A DNA stretch of 64,000 nucleotides, from assembly GCA_905182745.1 (NCBI GenBank), contig CAJJCR010000001.1, forward strand, positions 1 through 64,000. The letters run 5' to 3'. The DNA comes from Bacteroidetes bacterium MED-G20. GTDB taxonomy: Bacteria; Bacteroidota; Bacteroidia; Flavobacteriales_D; Parvicellaceae. This document shows, one piece after another, positions 44,760-54,694 of the stretch. A program made the position numbers and the translations under genes. The notes beneath the pieces were generated by a model. It was given only the letters and a program-made list of their open reading frames with translations. It ran no database searches and was not told the DNA's origin. Positions within the stretch are counted from its first letter, which is position 1; each line of letters opens with the position of its first letter.

Positions 44760-46574
44760 TTACTTAGTCTTAAGGCCATTAAAAATTTTATTAGCCTTCG
44801 ATTTCCCTAATAAGTTCTCAAGTTCAGTTAGTGAAATAGTCTTAAGGTTATTTACAGATTTATATTTAGAAAGCAGCATAGTAATTGTTTTTTCTCCAAT
44901 TCCTTCTATAGTTGTTAGTTCAGTTTTAACTAAGCCTTTCATACGTCTATTCCTGTGGTGGGCAATCCCAAATCTATGGGCTTCATTTCTCATATTTTGA
45001 ATCACTTTTAAAGATGGAGATTTTTTATCTAAATAAAGTGGATATTGGTCCCCGGGAAAATAAATTTCTTCTAGTCTTTTTGCAATCCCTATAATGGCTA
45101 TCTTTTTTGCAAGTTTTAGTTTTTCTAAACTTTTAAGTGCACTAGACAACTGTCCTTTGCCGCCATCTACTACAATTAATTGAGGTAAAGATTTTTCTTC
45201 TTGGATTAATCTTTGGTATCTTCTGAATATAACCTCTTCCATAGATGCAAAATCATCTGGTCCCTCTACAGTTTTGATATTAAAAAGTCTATAGTCTTTT
45301 TTGCTAGGTTTGCCATTTTTGAATACAACACAAGCAGCAACTGGAAAATTCCCTTGAATATTAGAATTGTCAAAACACTCCATATGAACAGGCCTTTGAT
45401 TGAGTCTTAGGTCTTTTTTAAAAATTTCCAATAATTTAACAGTTGGCGTCTCTGGATTTTTTATGGATTCCGTTTTTAAGAATTCTATTTTTTTTGCCAA
45501 TGCATTTTTCTTAGACAATAAAAGCAATGCTTTCTTATCTCCTCGCTGAGGAATATGAAAATTGATAGTTGTTTCTAATGCAATTAAATAAGGCGATACA
45601 ATTTCTTTTACGTGGTCAAAAAAGTCATTTAAATTATCCGCAATGACATAGGATATAATTTGATATTCGCTTTCTTCTAACTTTTTCTTTACAACAGTTG
45701 TTTTGGATTTTGTAATTGCACCATTCATGACTTTTAAAGTATTAACGAAAGCATAGTTATCATGGCTTACAATATTAATTACTCCAAGAGAAGAAATATT
45801 GGAGTCAACTACGACAGATTTTGCCTGGAATTTTTCAATGTTTTTAATCTTTATTTTCAGCTTTTCAGCTTCTTCATATTGGTATACTCTAGCGTGGTCT
45901 TTCATCTCCTCTCTTAAAGCCTTCAAAGCTTTGTAGGTATTTCCATACAAAACTTGCTTCATGTTATTTAAGCGTTCTTGATAAATCTCAACATCCACTT
46001 CCCCCTGACAACAACCTTTACAATTGCCAATATAAAAGTCTACAGAAGTTTTGAAAAATTTATCTTCTATTTTTTGGGGACTCAACTGATGGTCGCAAGT
46101 GCGTATTTCAAAACTATCTTTCACCAATTCTAAAACAGCCTTAACAACTTTTACAGATGGATATGGACCAAAGTATAAAGAGCCATCTTTAATTTTTTTT
46201 CTAGTATAAAAAACTCTAGGAAAAAATTCATTTTTAATACAAATCCAAGGATAAGTTTTATCGTCTTTAAGTTGAATATTATAACGTGGTTGGTATTTTT
46301 TGATTAATGAATTTTCCAAGAGTAATGCGTCCATCTCAGAATTAAGTTGAATGGTTTTTAAAGATTCTACTTTTTGAACCATTACTTGAGTTTTCCTATT
46401 TTCAAATTTGATTTTATTAAAGTAGGAGCTTACTCGGTTTTTGAGTTTTTTTGCTTTGCCAACATATAGTAAAGATTCTGAGATATCGTAAAACTGATAT
46501 ACTCCTGGAACATTTTCCAAAAGCGATATCTGTTCTTTTAAATTTTTAGAAATATCATTCGACATATAATTCAA
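44760..46574 (-). CDS. uvrC: Excinuclease ABC subunit C
   Basis: UvrC makes both incisions in nucleotide excision repair. The 604-residue protein has the N-terminal GIY-YIG nuclease (GVYQFYDISESLLYVGKAKK, about residues 19-38), a Cys-containing region (YIGNCKGCCQGEVD), the UvrB-interacting UVR motif (about 205-245), the RNase H-like C-terminal nuclease with MECFDNSNIQGNFPVAACVV and VVDGGKGQLSSAL, and a helix-hairpin-helix tail (LTTIEGIGEKTITMLLSKYK). It follows the polyprenyl synthase gene by 13 bases. The 65 bases between it and the HU/SPOR gene contain nothing notable. Confidence 0.97.
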   Translation of the reverse strand: MNYMSNDISKNLKEQISLLENVPGVYQFYDISESLLYVGKAKKLKNRVSSYFNKIKFENRKTQVMVQKVESLKTIQLNSEMDALLLENSLIKKYQPRYNIQLKDDKTYPWICIKNEFFPRVFYTRKKIKDGSLYFGPYPSVKVVKAVLELVKDSFEIRTCDHQLSPQKIEDKFFKTSVDFYIGNCKGCCQGEVDVEIYQERLNNMKQVLYGNTYKALKALREEMKDHARVYQYEEAEKLKIKIKNIEKFQAKSVVVDSNISSLGVINIVSHDNYAFVNTLKVMNGAITKSKTTVVKKKLEESEYQIISYVIADNLNDFFDHVKEIVSPYLIALETTINFHIPQRGDKKALLLLSKKNALAKKIEFLKTESIKNPETPTVKLLEIFKKDLRLNQRPVHMECFDNSNIQGNFPVAACVVFKNGKPSKKDYRLFNIKTVEGPDDFASMEEVIFRRYQRLIQEEKSLPQLIVVDGGKGQLSSALKSLEKLKLAKKIAIIGIAKRLEEIYFPGDQYPLYLDKKSPSLKVIQNMRNEAHRFGIAHHRNRRMKGLVKTELTTIEGIGEKTITMLLSKYKSVNNLKTISLTELENLLGKSKANKIFNGLKTK

Positions 46575-46587
46575 AAATAAACAATCT

Positions 46588-47559
46588 TTATTTTTTTCTA
46601 TTTATTGAATAGTGAATTAGTCCAATAAAAGATTCTTTGGCAGGGTTATTAGGTAATTGATCTAGCTCTTTTAAGGCAAGATTTTTATACTCATGCATTT
46701 TATTTTCCGCATATTGAATTCCACCATTTTCAATAACAATAGATATGATTTTATTGATTTTTATTGGGTCTTGTTTGTCTTTTTTAATGGTGTTTATGAT
46801 CATTCTTTTACTTTTCTTATCCACTTTTTGAAGTACGTGAATTAGAGGTAGAGTTAACTTTCTTTCCTTAATATCTATTCCTGTAGGTTTTCCTATATCT
46901 TTTGAAAATCCATAATCAAAAATATCGTCTTTTATTTGGAAAGCCATTCCAACATAAACTCCTACTTTCTCCATAGTTGCAATAATGTCTTGATTATCAG
47001 TAACAGAACAAGCCCCAGTTCCACAACACGCAGCAACTAATGAAGCTGTTTTTTGTTCAATTATCTTATAGTAAACATCTTCTGTGATGTCCATTTTCCT
47101 TGACTTTTCCATTTGAAGTAGCTCCCCTTCAGACATGGATTTGACAGCTTTAGTAACTATATTTAGTAAATCTATCCTGTTTTCAGAAGTGGTTAGAAGA
47201 AGCCCTTGTGATAATAAAAAATCACCTACTAATACTGCAATTTTATTTTTCCAAAGAGCATTTATAGATAAAAACCCTCTTCTTTCAAATGCATCGTCTA
47301 CCACATCGTCATGAACTAGTGTAGCTGTATGGAGTAATTCAATTAAAGATGCAGCTGTATATGTTCCTTCTTGGACAGGGCCAAACATTTTTGCTGTAAG
47401 AAAGACAAATAATGGTCTTAATTGCTTTCCTTTTCTTTTTATAATATAATGCGTTATCTTATCTAAGAGGGCAACATCACTCTTCATGGCAGATTTGAAT
47501 TTTTTTTCAAATAGTGCCATCTCCTCTTTGACAGGCTTTTTAATATCTTCTACAGTCAT
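46588..47559 (-). CDS. Trans-polyprenyl diphosphate synthase
   Basis: The enzyme elongates farnesyl or geranylgeranyl diphosphate with isopentenyl units, probably making the quinone side chain. The first Asp-rich motif is in TLVHDDVVDDAFERRG and the second in QIKDDIFDYGFSKDIGKP. GKQLRPLFVFL binds isopentenyl diphosphate. The open frame begins at 47583, but Met9 (47559) starting MTVEDIKKPVKEEM is the more likely start because it begins the family alignment. The residues before the first Asp-rich motif are small (LLHTATL), fitting a long-chain product. Exact chain length is not determinable. Confidence 0.92.
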   Translation of the reverse strand: MTVEDIKKPVKEEMALFEKKFKSAMKSDVALLDKITHYIIKRKGKQLRPLFVFLTAKMFGPVQEGTYTAASLIELLHTATLVHDDVVDDAFERRGFLSINALWKNKIAVLVGDFLLSQGLLLTTSENRIDLLNIVTKAVKSMSEGELLQMEKSRKMDITEDVYYKIIEQKTASLVAACCGTGACSVTDNQDIIATMEKVGVYVGMAFQIKDDIFDYGFSKDIGKPTGIDIKERKLTLPLIHVLQKVDKKSKRMIINTIKKDKQDPIKINKIISIVIENGGIQYAENKMHEYKNLALKELDQLPNNPAKESFIGLIHYSINRKK

Positions 47560-47634
47560 TTTCAATTCAAAACAAATATCCAAAAATTAACATTGCAATT
47601 AGTTTTTGAATAAACTTATTTACAAAGGGTAATA

Positions 47635-49422
47635 TTAAAACCTAGATTTTAAAGTTACAGTAGCTTTAAAGTTAACGATTAGACCATCGTCAGAGAAGCA
47701 TTCAAAATATACTAAATAAATTCCAATTGATGCTTTTTGGCCATATTCGTTGATTCCATCCCAAGAAAATTCACCGCTGGCACTTAAAAGTTCGTTATTT
47801 AAAACCTGTTTGATTAACCTTCCTCGGTTGTCGTAAATTACTGCATTTCCGACCATTCCAATTGTTGGTAAATTATAGGTGAAAACTGCAATATCTTGGT
47901 ACCCATCATTATCGGGTGAAAAAACCTCATTTAAAGCACTGAAATCCGAATTAGACATGCTTTGAACATACTGGGAATTAGCAACTCCTGGAGTTCCCCA
48001 GCCTGCATTTTCAGCTGCACTGTGCCAAGTTAAATTAGCATTTGAATTATTGCTGTTTATTAAAATTCTTTCTAAAGAAACACCTTCTGGATCTTTGATT
48101 AACTTAAAGTGCATGTCGTCAGTATAACTAAATTTATTTAAAACTATTGAGTCTGGACTTAAGATATAAATGGTAGCAGAATCATTTGGATAGCTGGGTA
48201 TGTCCATCTGAATAAATGCTTGAGGATTGTTGGTTGGATAATCATTTAATATCTGTGATGAATCTTCTGATAATAGTGCAAAATTTCCTGGGCTTAAAAT
48301 AAAATGTTGGTCTATTTCCTTTAGGTTAGATATCCCATTGTCAAAATCAGCTATGAAATATTTATAAATATCGAATGACTTATTGCTATTATTGACTATT
48401 TCCACATAATCAGAACCACCAGAAAGCGGGTCAAATAATACTTCATTTATTAAAACTTCTCCTGCTTGGGCAGTATCAGGAACCAATATTTGTAAAGTGT
48501 CAAACATTATATTTCCAGATAAATCTTCAATATTTGATATTGTAAGCTCTAAGGTTTGATTTCCGAAAAAAGAGTCTTGGAAAATTAAATCATATCCAGA
48601 TAATGTAGTGTTAATTGAACTCGGATTTTGGAAATTACTACTGATTAAATTATAATTATTTACATCAAAGACAGTTTGGTTTAAAGGTTCAGAGTATTGT
48701 AGCTCAATAGAATTTTTCCCAGTTACAATTGCTACGTCAACATATGGCGACAGACTATCCACTATTACACTCCCAGAAATATTAATATCGTCAAAAAAGA
48801 AATTATCATTATTTGAAGAAGTGTGCTTACACCAAAGGCCAGAAAAAGTGGAGAAAGTATGGTTGTTATCGCTAACTCCTAATTCATAAATAAAATTATT
48901 TCCCCCTGTGGAATCGCTAAGAACTTCCCAATTTCCATTGATGTCTCTATTTACCCGAACTCTAAATTCTGGATTGATTCCAAAAGAAGTGTGAATACTT
49001 GAGCCCAATAATGTTGTATTTAGTCCGTCTTGTCGGTAAAGTTTTAGCTTATCCAACGATCCGTTTTCACCAACTCGAATAAAATAACCTTCTAAATAGC
49101 CTTTTAAATTATTGTTATTGGAAGTAAGATAGTACCTAACATTGTTATTATTTGAGGGAGAGAAATCGAGTTTAATATAAAATTCCCAAGAAATATTGGC
49201 ATTAAAATTAAGCGTTCCAGTTTCGACACATAAGTAAGAAGTATCGCTATTAGACGGAGCATTGAGTTGAAGCTTAAAGTCCGAATTAACTATAAATTCT
49301 AAAGTATCTCCAGTCCACTTTGGATTATTATTAAAATCTCCATCTAAAAAATCTTCTGTTAATTGAGAAAAAAAAGTCCCAAAGCAAAAACAAAAAACAA
49401 TTAAACCCCCAATCCTTTTCAT
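47635..49422 (-). CDS. Secreted lamin-tail-domain protein with FlgD-like C-terminus
   Basis: The 595-residue protein has a signal peptide (MKRIGGLIVFCFCFGTFFS), an N-terminal concanavalin-like beta-sandwich (about 30-210), a Big_5/Ig-like region (about 220-310), a lamin-tail domain (about 315-455, VLINEVLFDPLSGGSDYVEI), and a C-terminal FlgD-type or gliding-associated domain (FSPDNDGYQDIAVFTYNLP and SWDGINEYGQKASIGIYLV). It is likely exported, and possibly processed, by the type IX system. Lamin-tail domains occur on cell-surface nucleases and adhesins, but no catalytic domain is visible here. Confidence 0.8.
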   Translation of the reverse strand: MKRIGGLIVFCFCFGTFFSQLTEDFLDGDFNNNPKWTGDTLEFIVNSDFKLQLNAPSNSDTSYLCVETGTLNFNANISWEFYIKLDFSPSNNNNVRYYLTSNNNNLKGYLEGYFIRVGENGSLDKLKLYRQDGLNTTLLGSSIHTSFGINPEFRVRVNRDINGNWEVLSDSTGGNNFIYELGVSDNNHTFSTFSGLWCKHTSSNNDNFFFDDINISGSVIVDSLSPYVDVAIVTGKNSIELQYSEPLNQTVFDVNNYNLISSNFQNPSSINTTLSGYDLIFQDSFFGNQTLELTISNIEDLSGNIMFDTLQILVPDTAQAGEVLINEVLFDPLSGGSDYVEIVNNSNKSFDIYKYFIADFDNGISNLKEIDQHFILSPGNFALLSEDSSQILNDYPTNNPQAFIQMDIPSYPNDSATIYILSPDSIVLNKFSYTDDMHFKLIKDPEGVSLERILINSNNSNANLTWHSAAENAGWGTPGVANSQYVQSMSNSDFSALNEVFSPDNDGYQDIAVFTYNLPTIGMVGNAVIYDNRGRLIKQVLNNELLSASGEFSWDGINEYGQKASIGIYLVYFECFSDDGLIVNFKATVTLKSRF

Positions 49423-49450
49423 GATGCAATTTTTCTAGAAATAAATATAC

Positions 49451-49458
49451 TACTTTTG
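49451..49458 (+). promoter_or_regulatory. Candidate -7 element for asd
   Basis: TACTTTTG matches TAnnTTTG, 14 bases before the ATG at 49473, which would give a leader of fewer than ten bases. No convincing TTTG lies at the -33 position. Confidence 0.35.
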
Positions 49459-49472
49459 GACAAAGTCATAAT

Positions 49473-50462
49473 ATGAAATTAGCTATTGTAGGATGTACTG
49501 GTCTTGTTGGAAATGAGGTATTAAATGTTTTAAGCGAATTATCCGTTTCGATTACTGAGCTAATTTTGGTAGCTTCTAAAAAAAATATTGGCAAAAAAGT
49601 AGCATTCAAAACTGAGAAAATCACTATAGTAGGTATCCAAGAAGCAATCGATCAAATTCCAGACATAGCAATCTTTTGTGCAGGCAGCAAAGTTTCCAAA
49701 AGATGGGCTCAAAAATTTGTTGACTCCGGAACAAGTGTAATAGATAATTCCTCGTTTTTTAGAATGGAAGAAAATATTCCACTTATAGTCCCAGAAGTAA
49801 ACGGAGATGTTTTAAAAAAATCCAATAAAATAATTGCCAACCCCAATTGTTCTACTATTCAAATGGTGGTAGCATTAAACGATATTTACAAGAAATTTGG
49901 CTTAAAAAGATTGGTTATATCTACCTACCAATCTGTAAGTGGGACTGGACAAGCAGCTGTAAAACAAATGATGGATGAAAGAGATGGACTAAAACCACAA
50001 AAAGTATATCCTTATCAAATAGATCAAAATTGTTTTCCACATGGCGGAGATTTTCTAGAAAATGGTTATACCACAGAAGAGTTGAAGCTCATGGATGAAA
50101 CTCGTAAAATTTTCAATGACTATAGTATTAAAATAACTGCAACTGTAGTTAGGATCCCCGTGGTTGGAGGCCATAGTGAATCTATAAATGTTGAAACCCA
50201 TAAACCATTCCAAATTGAAGAAATTAGAAAAACTTTATCAGATACAGCTGGAGTTAAAGTTCAGGACAACCCTTTAAAATTTGATTATCCAATGCCAATA
50301 ACAGCCCACAGGAAAAATGATGTTTTTGTTGGAAGAATTAGAAAAGATGAAACTGTTGAAAATGGTTTAAATATTTGGATTGTTGCCGATAATTTAAGAA
50401 AAGGTGCCGCTACAAATGCTGTTCAAATAGCGGACTATATTTTTAAGAATAATCTTTTGTAA
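49473..50462 (+). CDS. asd: Aspartate-semialdehyde dehydrogenase
   Basis: Asd reduces aspartyl phosphate to aspartate semialdehyde with NADPH, the branch point to lysine/diaminopimelate, threonine and methionine. The 329-residue protein has the Rossmann start MKLAIVGCTGLVGNEVLNVL, the catalytic Cys126 in ANPNCSTIQM, the QSVSGTGQAA loop, and the RIPVVGGHSESINVE region with the catalytic His. The length matches the bacterial enzyme. It is divergent from the lamin-tail gene and followed eight bases later by a MATE transporter, probably co-transcribed. Confidence 0.96.
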   Translation: MKLAIVGCTGLVGNEVLNVLSELSVSITELILVASKKNIGKKVAFKTEKITIVGIQEAIDQIPDIAIFCAGSKVSKRWAQKFVDSGTSVIDNSSFFRMEENIPLIVPEVNGDVLKKSNKIIANPNCSTIQMVVALNDIYKKFGLKRLVISTYQSVSGTGQAAVKQMMDERDGLKPQKVYPYQIDQNCFPHGGDFLENGYTTEELKLMDETRKIFNDYSIKITATVVRIPVVGGHSESINVETHKPFQIEEIRKTLSDTAGVKVQDNPLKFDYPMPITAHRKNDVFVGRIRKDETVENGLNIWIVADNLRKGAATNAVQIADYIFKNNLL

Positions 50463-50469
50463 GGTTTAA

Positions 50470-51843
50470 ATGTCTAAAAACATTAGCGAAGAAAAATCAG
50501 GTTATCTTGGCATAGATCCTATTCCAAGACTCCTACTAAGGCAAGCTCTCCCTGCTGCAATAGGCTTTATGGTGATGTCTGTAAATATGGTGGTAGATAC
50601 TTTCTTTGTAGGTCAGTATATTGGAGAATTAGCTATTGGAGCTATCTCAGTAATTTTTCCAATTTCATTTCTTTTTTCTTCCATTGGTATGTCTATTGGA
50701 ATTGGTGGTGGGAGTATTGTATCTCGTGCTCTGGGAGAAGGCAAAAAAGAAAAGGCCTTACTATCGTTCAATAATCAAATTACTTTAACGATTCTCCTAG
50801 CAATAGTTGCCTTGATTGTAGGGTTATTTTTAAAAATTCCAATACTAAATGCCTTTGGAGCAAAAGGAGGAATTATGCCTCTAGCTATTTCCTACTTTAA
50901 TATTGTTCTACTGGGAATCCCTTTTTTAGCTCTTTCCATGATGGCCAATAATAATCTAAGAGCTGAAGGCAAAGCCAAGGTTGCTATGGTAGCTCTATTG
51001 ATTCCTTCGGTTTTAAATATTTTTCTAGATTACCTATTCATTGATATAATGAATTGGGGGATGGAGGGAGCGGGATGGGCAACAAGTATTTCATATATAG
51101 GGTGTGCGGTATTTATAGCATATTTTTATATTTCAGGCAAAGGTGAATTAAAAGTCATACCTCAACTATTTAAAATTGACAAAAAAATTATCTCTGAAAT
51201 TTTCAGTATTGGCTCTGTAAATCTCGTTCGCCAAGGAACTATTAGTCTTCTAGCAATAGTACTTAATAACACCCTATATTATTATGGAAATCTAGAAGGC
51301 GGAATGGGTGGTGAAATAGCTATTTCTGTTTATGGACTTGCAACGAGAATGACCATGTTTGCGTTGTTCCCATTGATAGGAATTGCCCAAGGATTTATGC
51401 CTATTGCGGGATATAATTTTGGAGCTAAGAAATATGAAAGAGTAAGCAAAGTAATCAATACTGCCTTAAGCAGCGGGGTGATTATTGCTTCGTTTATTGG
51501 AGGGTTACTGGTTTTGGGAGCAGATCTAATTCCACATATTTTCACCAAAGATCAAAAACTTATAACATTTGCACCAAATGCTATATTTTGGATTTTTTCT
51601 TCAACGCCAATTATTGTTTTTCATTTAATACCACCTTCTTTTTATCAAGCTATTGGAAAAGCAAAACCTGCTCTTTTTCTTACTTTAATTAGACAAGGAG
51701 TTTTTCTTATCCCTTTAGTTCTAATCTTACCTAGGTATTTTGGTATTGAAGGAGTTTGGTATTCTTTCCCTATTTCAGATATATTATCTGCGATAATATG
51801 TTATTCTTTTTTAAAAATAAGTACTAAGAAACTAATTAGCTAA
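50470..51843 (+). CDS. MATE-family efflux transporter
   Basis: The 457-residue protein has 12 predicted membrane helices in two homologous halves (PAAIGFMVMSVNMVVDTFFV and SVNLVRQGTISLLAIVLNNT mark the starts of the halves). The two MatE domains and the GAISVIFPISFLFSSIGMSI stretch fit the Na+- or H+-driven multidrug and toxin extrusion family, DinF/NorM-like. Substrate is unknown. The last 12 bases overlap the 3' end of rlmN on the opposite strand. Confidence 0.92.
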   Translation: MSKNISEEKSGYLGIDPIPRLLLRQALPAAIGFMVMSVNMVVDTFFVGQYIGELAIGAISVIFPISFLFSSIGMSIGIGGGSIVSRALGEGKKEKALLSFNNQITLTILLAIVALIVGLFLKIPILNAFGAKGGIMPLAISYFNIVLLGIPFLALSMMANNNLRAEGKAKVAMVALLIPSVLNIFLDYLFIDIMNWGMEGAGWATSISYIGCAVFIAYFYISGKGELKVIPQLFKIDKKIISEIFSIGSVNLVRQGTISLLAIVLNNTLYYYGNLEGGMGGEIAISVYGLATRMTMFALFPLIGIAQGFMPIAGYNFGAKKYERVSKVINTALSSGVIIASFIGGLLVLGADLIPHIFTKDQKLITFAPNAIFWIFSSTPIIVFHLIPPSFYQAIGKAKPALFLTLIRQGVFLIPLVLILPRYFGIEGVWYSFPISDILSAIICYSFLKISTKKLIS

Positions 51844-52881
51844 CTCATTCTTATTAGCTAGTTGTCCGCAAGCAGCATCTATATCTTTGCCCCTACTTCT
51901 TCTAATATTAACTATAACATTTTTAGATTCTAGATAATCTGCAAAAGCATCTACTTTTATAGGATCGGCTTGTTGGTATTTACCATTATCAATGGAATTG
52001 TATTCAATGATATTAACTTTACTAGGAAATGATTTTACAAATTGGACTAATTCTTCAGCATCTATAATTTCGTCATTAAAATCTTTAAAAATAATATATT
52101 CTAGAGTTGGTCTAGTCCCTGTCTTTTCAGAAAAATATATCATTGCATCTTTTAATGCTCCAAGAGAATTGGATTCATTTATAGGCATTATTTTATTTCT
52201 TTTTTCATCGTTAGCTGCATGAAGGGAAAGAGCTAAATTAAATTTCACACCATCATCCGCTAGTCTTATTATTTTTTTTTGAATTCCAGCAGTACTAATT
52301 GTTATTCTTTTTGGTGACATTCCTAACCCATTTTTAGATGTTATTCTTTCTACTGACTTAAGAACATTGCTATAATTCAGTAATGGCTCTCCCATTCCCA
52401 TATAGACAATATTGGAAATTGGTAGGTTGTATTCTTTTTTAGATTGATCATTAATCATCACTACTTGATCATATATCTCATCTGCATTTAAATTTCTAAT
52501 TCTTTTAAGTCTCCCAGTTGCACAAAAAGCACAATCTAAACTACATCCTACTTGTACGGAAACACAAGCAGTCATTCTTTTTTTTGTTGGAATTAAAACA
52601 CCTTCTATAACAGCATCATCAGCTAATAAAAATGCATTTTTAATGGTTCTGTCTTTGCTAATTTGTGCTTCACTTAAAACCAAAGCATTAATTATGAAAT
52701 TCTCCTCAATTAATGTTCTGAATGACTTTGATAAATTAGTCATTTGATCAAAAGAAATGGCTCTTTTTTTCCAAAGCCAATCATGAATTTGTTGGGCTCT
52801 GTAGGGTTTCTCTCCTAATTTTGCAATTTCATCTGTTAGACTCTCAAGGGAGAGTTGTCTTATGTCTATTTTTTTTTTCAT
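51832..52881 (-). CDS. rlmN: Dual-specificity RNA methyltransferase RlmN
   Basis: RlmN is a radical-SAM enzyme that methylates C2 of A2503 in 23S rRNA and of A37 in tRNAs. The iron-sulfur cluster Cys motif is GCSLDCAFCATG (Cys 113, 117 and 120 from the ATG start). The N-terminal domain has KPYRAQQIHDWLW, and NIVYMGMGEPLLNY precedes the mid-region. The Cys of the RGKDIDAACGQLA tail is the methyl-carrying residue. The ATG at 52881 is preferred to the TTG at 52884. It lies directly after the queA terminator. Confidence 0.97.
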   Translation of the reverse strand: MKKKIDIRQLSLESLTDEIAKLGEKPYRAQQIHDWLWKKRAISFDQMTNLSKSFRTLIEENFIINALVLSEAQISKDRTIKNAFLLADDAVIEGVLIPTKKRMTACVSVQVGCSLDCAFCATGRLKRIRNLNADEIYDQVVMINDQSKKEYNLPISNIVYMGMGEPLLNYSNVLKSVERITSKNGLGMSPKRITISTAGIQKKIIRLADDGVKFNLALSLHAANDEKRNKIMPINESNSLGALKDAMIYFSEKTGTRPTLEYIIFKDFNDEIIDAEELVQFVKSFPSKVNIIEYNSIDNGKYQQADPIKVDAFADYLESKNVIVNIRRSRGKDIDAACGQLANKNELAN

Positions 52882-52883
52882 CA

Positions 52884-52910
52884 AAAAAAAACCTCTTAAA
52901 AGAGGTTTTT
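52884..52910 (-). terminator. Intrinsic terminator between queA and rlmN
   Basis: AACCTCTT (from 52890) pairs with AAGAGGTT around a short A/T loop. On the minus strand the stem is followed by a U-run (plus-strand A run 52883-52890). It lies between the queA stop at 52915 and the rlmN start at 52881, so rlmN needs its own promoter or read-through. Confidence 0.85.
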
Positions 52911-52914
52911 AAAA

Positions 52915-53964
52915 TTAGAGAACTAACATAGCGTCCCCGTAAGAGTAAAATTTATACTTTTCTTTAATTGCCTCCTTATAAGCTTTCATAACTAAATCGT
53001 GGCCACAGTATGCAGAAATCATCATTAGTAATGTTGATTTAGGAGTGTGAAAGTTGGTAATCATCGCATCTGGAATTTTGCATTGATATGGCGGAAAGAC
53101 AAATTTATTGGTCCATCCAGCAAAAGGTTTTAGCTCTTTGGTTACTGTCACCGATGACTCTAAAGCCCTAGTGACTGTGGTCCCAATAGAACATACTTTC
53201 CTTTTATTTCTTTTAGCATCATTAACTAGTCTTACTGTTTCTTCGCCAATATATAATTCCTCAGAGTCCATTTTATGTTTAGTTAAATCCTCTACTTCTA
53301 CAGGCCTGAAAGTGCCTAAACCTACATGGAGAGTAATAGGAGTGAAATCAATTCCTTTAATTTCTAGTCTTTTCATTAATTGTTTACTAAAGTGCAAACC
53401 AGCAGTTGGAGCAGCAACAGCACCTTCGTTTTTTGCAAAAATTGTTTGGTATCTATCTTTGTCTTCTGGAATAGGATCTCTTTTAATATACTTCGGAAGT
53501 GGAGTTTGACCAAGCTTTGTAATAGTAGCCTTAAATTCTTCATATGAACCGTCGAACAAAAATCTAAGAGTTCTTCCTCTTGATGTAGTATTGTCTATAA
53601 CTTCAGCCACTAAGTCATCTTCTTCTCCAAAATATAGTTTGTTGCCAATTCTTATTTTTCTTGCAGGATCAACTAAAACATCCCACAATAAACTCTCTCT
53701 GTTTAATTCTCTTAGTAGAAAAACTTCAATTTTAGCACCTGTTTTTTCTTTATTTCCATACATTCTTGCAGGAAATACCTTGGTGTCATTCATTACCATT
53801 ACATCTCCATCTTCGAAATAGTCGATAACATCTTTAAACTGCCTATGCTCTATTTTTCCAGAATCTCTGTGGACAACCATTAATCTAGATTCATCTCTTT
53901 GATCTGCTGGGTACTCAGCGATTAACTTTTCTGGTAATTCAAATTCAAATTGTGATAACTTCAT
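52915..53964 (-). CDS. queA: S-adenosylmethionine:tRNA ribosyltransferase-isomerase QueA
   Basis: QueA transfers the ribosyl part of SAM to preQ1-modified tRNA, giving epoxyqueuosine. The 349 residues show the family start [20 protein letters not shown], the [18 protein letters not shown] block, [37 protein letters not shown] and [18 protein letters not shown], all in their usual order. It lies between truB and rlmN in a block common in Bacteroidota, and an intrinsic terminator follows it. Confidence 0.97.
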   Translation of the reverse strand: MKLSQFEFELPEKLIAEYPADQRDESRLMVVHRDSGKIEHRQFKDVIDYFEDGDVMVMNDTKVFPARMYGNKEKTGAKIEVFLLRELNRESLLWDVLVDPARKIRIGNKLYFGEEDDLVAEVIDNTTSRGRTLRFLFDGSYEEFKATITKLGQTPLPKYIKRDPIPEDKDRYQTIFAKNEGAVAAPTAGLHFSKQLMKRLEIKGIDFTPITLHVGLGTFRPVEVEDLTKHKMDSEELYIGEETVRLVNDAKRNKRKVCSIGTTVTRALESSVTVTKELKPFAGWTNKFVFPPYQCKIPDAMITNFHTPKSTLLMMISAYCGHDLVMKAYKEAIKEKYKFYSYGDAMLVL

Positions 53965-54001
53965 GCTTTGATTTATAAATGAGGCACGAAATTAATAAAA
54001 A

Positions 54002-54694
54002 TTATGATGCTTTTATGATATCTATCCATTCGTCTATAGATTTTGCCATTTCAAGAGAGAAATTTCCTGATTTTATTCGTTTTAAAGACATTAAATGCCC
54101 TCCACTGTCTAAAAAAAGGCCAATATCTCGTGCTAAAGACCTAATATAGGTTCCTTTTGAGCAATGGCAATTAAAACTTAATGTGTTTTTATCAACAACT
54201 TTAAGTTCTAGATTGTGAATGGTAACTGAATTAGGTTTTAAAACTATTTCTTCATTATTTCTAGCATATTGATAGGCTCTTTTGCCATTTATTCTTTTAG
54301 CTGAGTAAATAGGCGGTACTTGTAATATCTCGCCAGTAAAATTATTAGAGATTTTTTTCAATATGTTATCATCTAGAGCTGGCAAAGGAAACTCTTTATC
54401 AATATCCGTTTCTAAATCAAATGAAGGAGTGGTTGACCCTAATTTAATTTCTCCTATATATTCTTTAGATTCGTTTATAAATTGGTCTATTATTTTAGTT
54501 TTTTTTCCAGTACAGACAACTACCACGCCAGATGCAAGAGGGTCTAAGGTTCCTGCGTGACCAACTTTTATTTTTTTTAAATTGTATTGTTTGCAAATTG
54601 CATACCTGATTTTTTTAACTACATCAAATGATGTCCAATTTAGTGGTTTATCAACCACTAAAACAGCACCTGAATCAAAAGGAATTCCCATCAT
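54002..54694 (-). CDS. truB: tRNA pseudouridine-55 synthase TruB
   Basis: TruB makes pseudouridine at position 55 in the T-loop of all elongator tRNAs. The 230-residue protein has GAVLVVDKPLNWTSFDVVKK and the catalytic Asp51 in VGHAGTLDPLASGVVVV, then YIGEIKLGSTTPSFDLETD, QVPPIYSAKRINGKRAYQYA, and GTYIRSLARDIG. It is shorter than the E. coli protein because the C-terminal PUA-like domain is reduced, as is usual in Bacteroidota. Its start overlaps the end of uppP by four bases. Confidence 0.97.
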   Translation of the reverse strand: MMGIPFDSGAVLVVDKPLNWTSFDVVKKIRYAICKQYNLKKIKVGHAGTLDPLASGVVVVCTGKKTKIIDQFINESKEYIGEIKLGSTTPSFDLETDIDKEFPLPALDDNILKKISNNFTGEILQVPPIYSAKRINGKRAYQYARNNEEIVLKPNSVTIHNLELKVVDKNTLSFNCHCSKGTYIRSLARDIGLFLDSGGHLMSLKRIKSGNFSLEMAKSIDEWIDIIKAS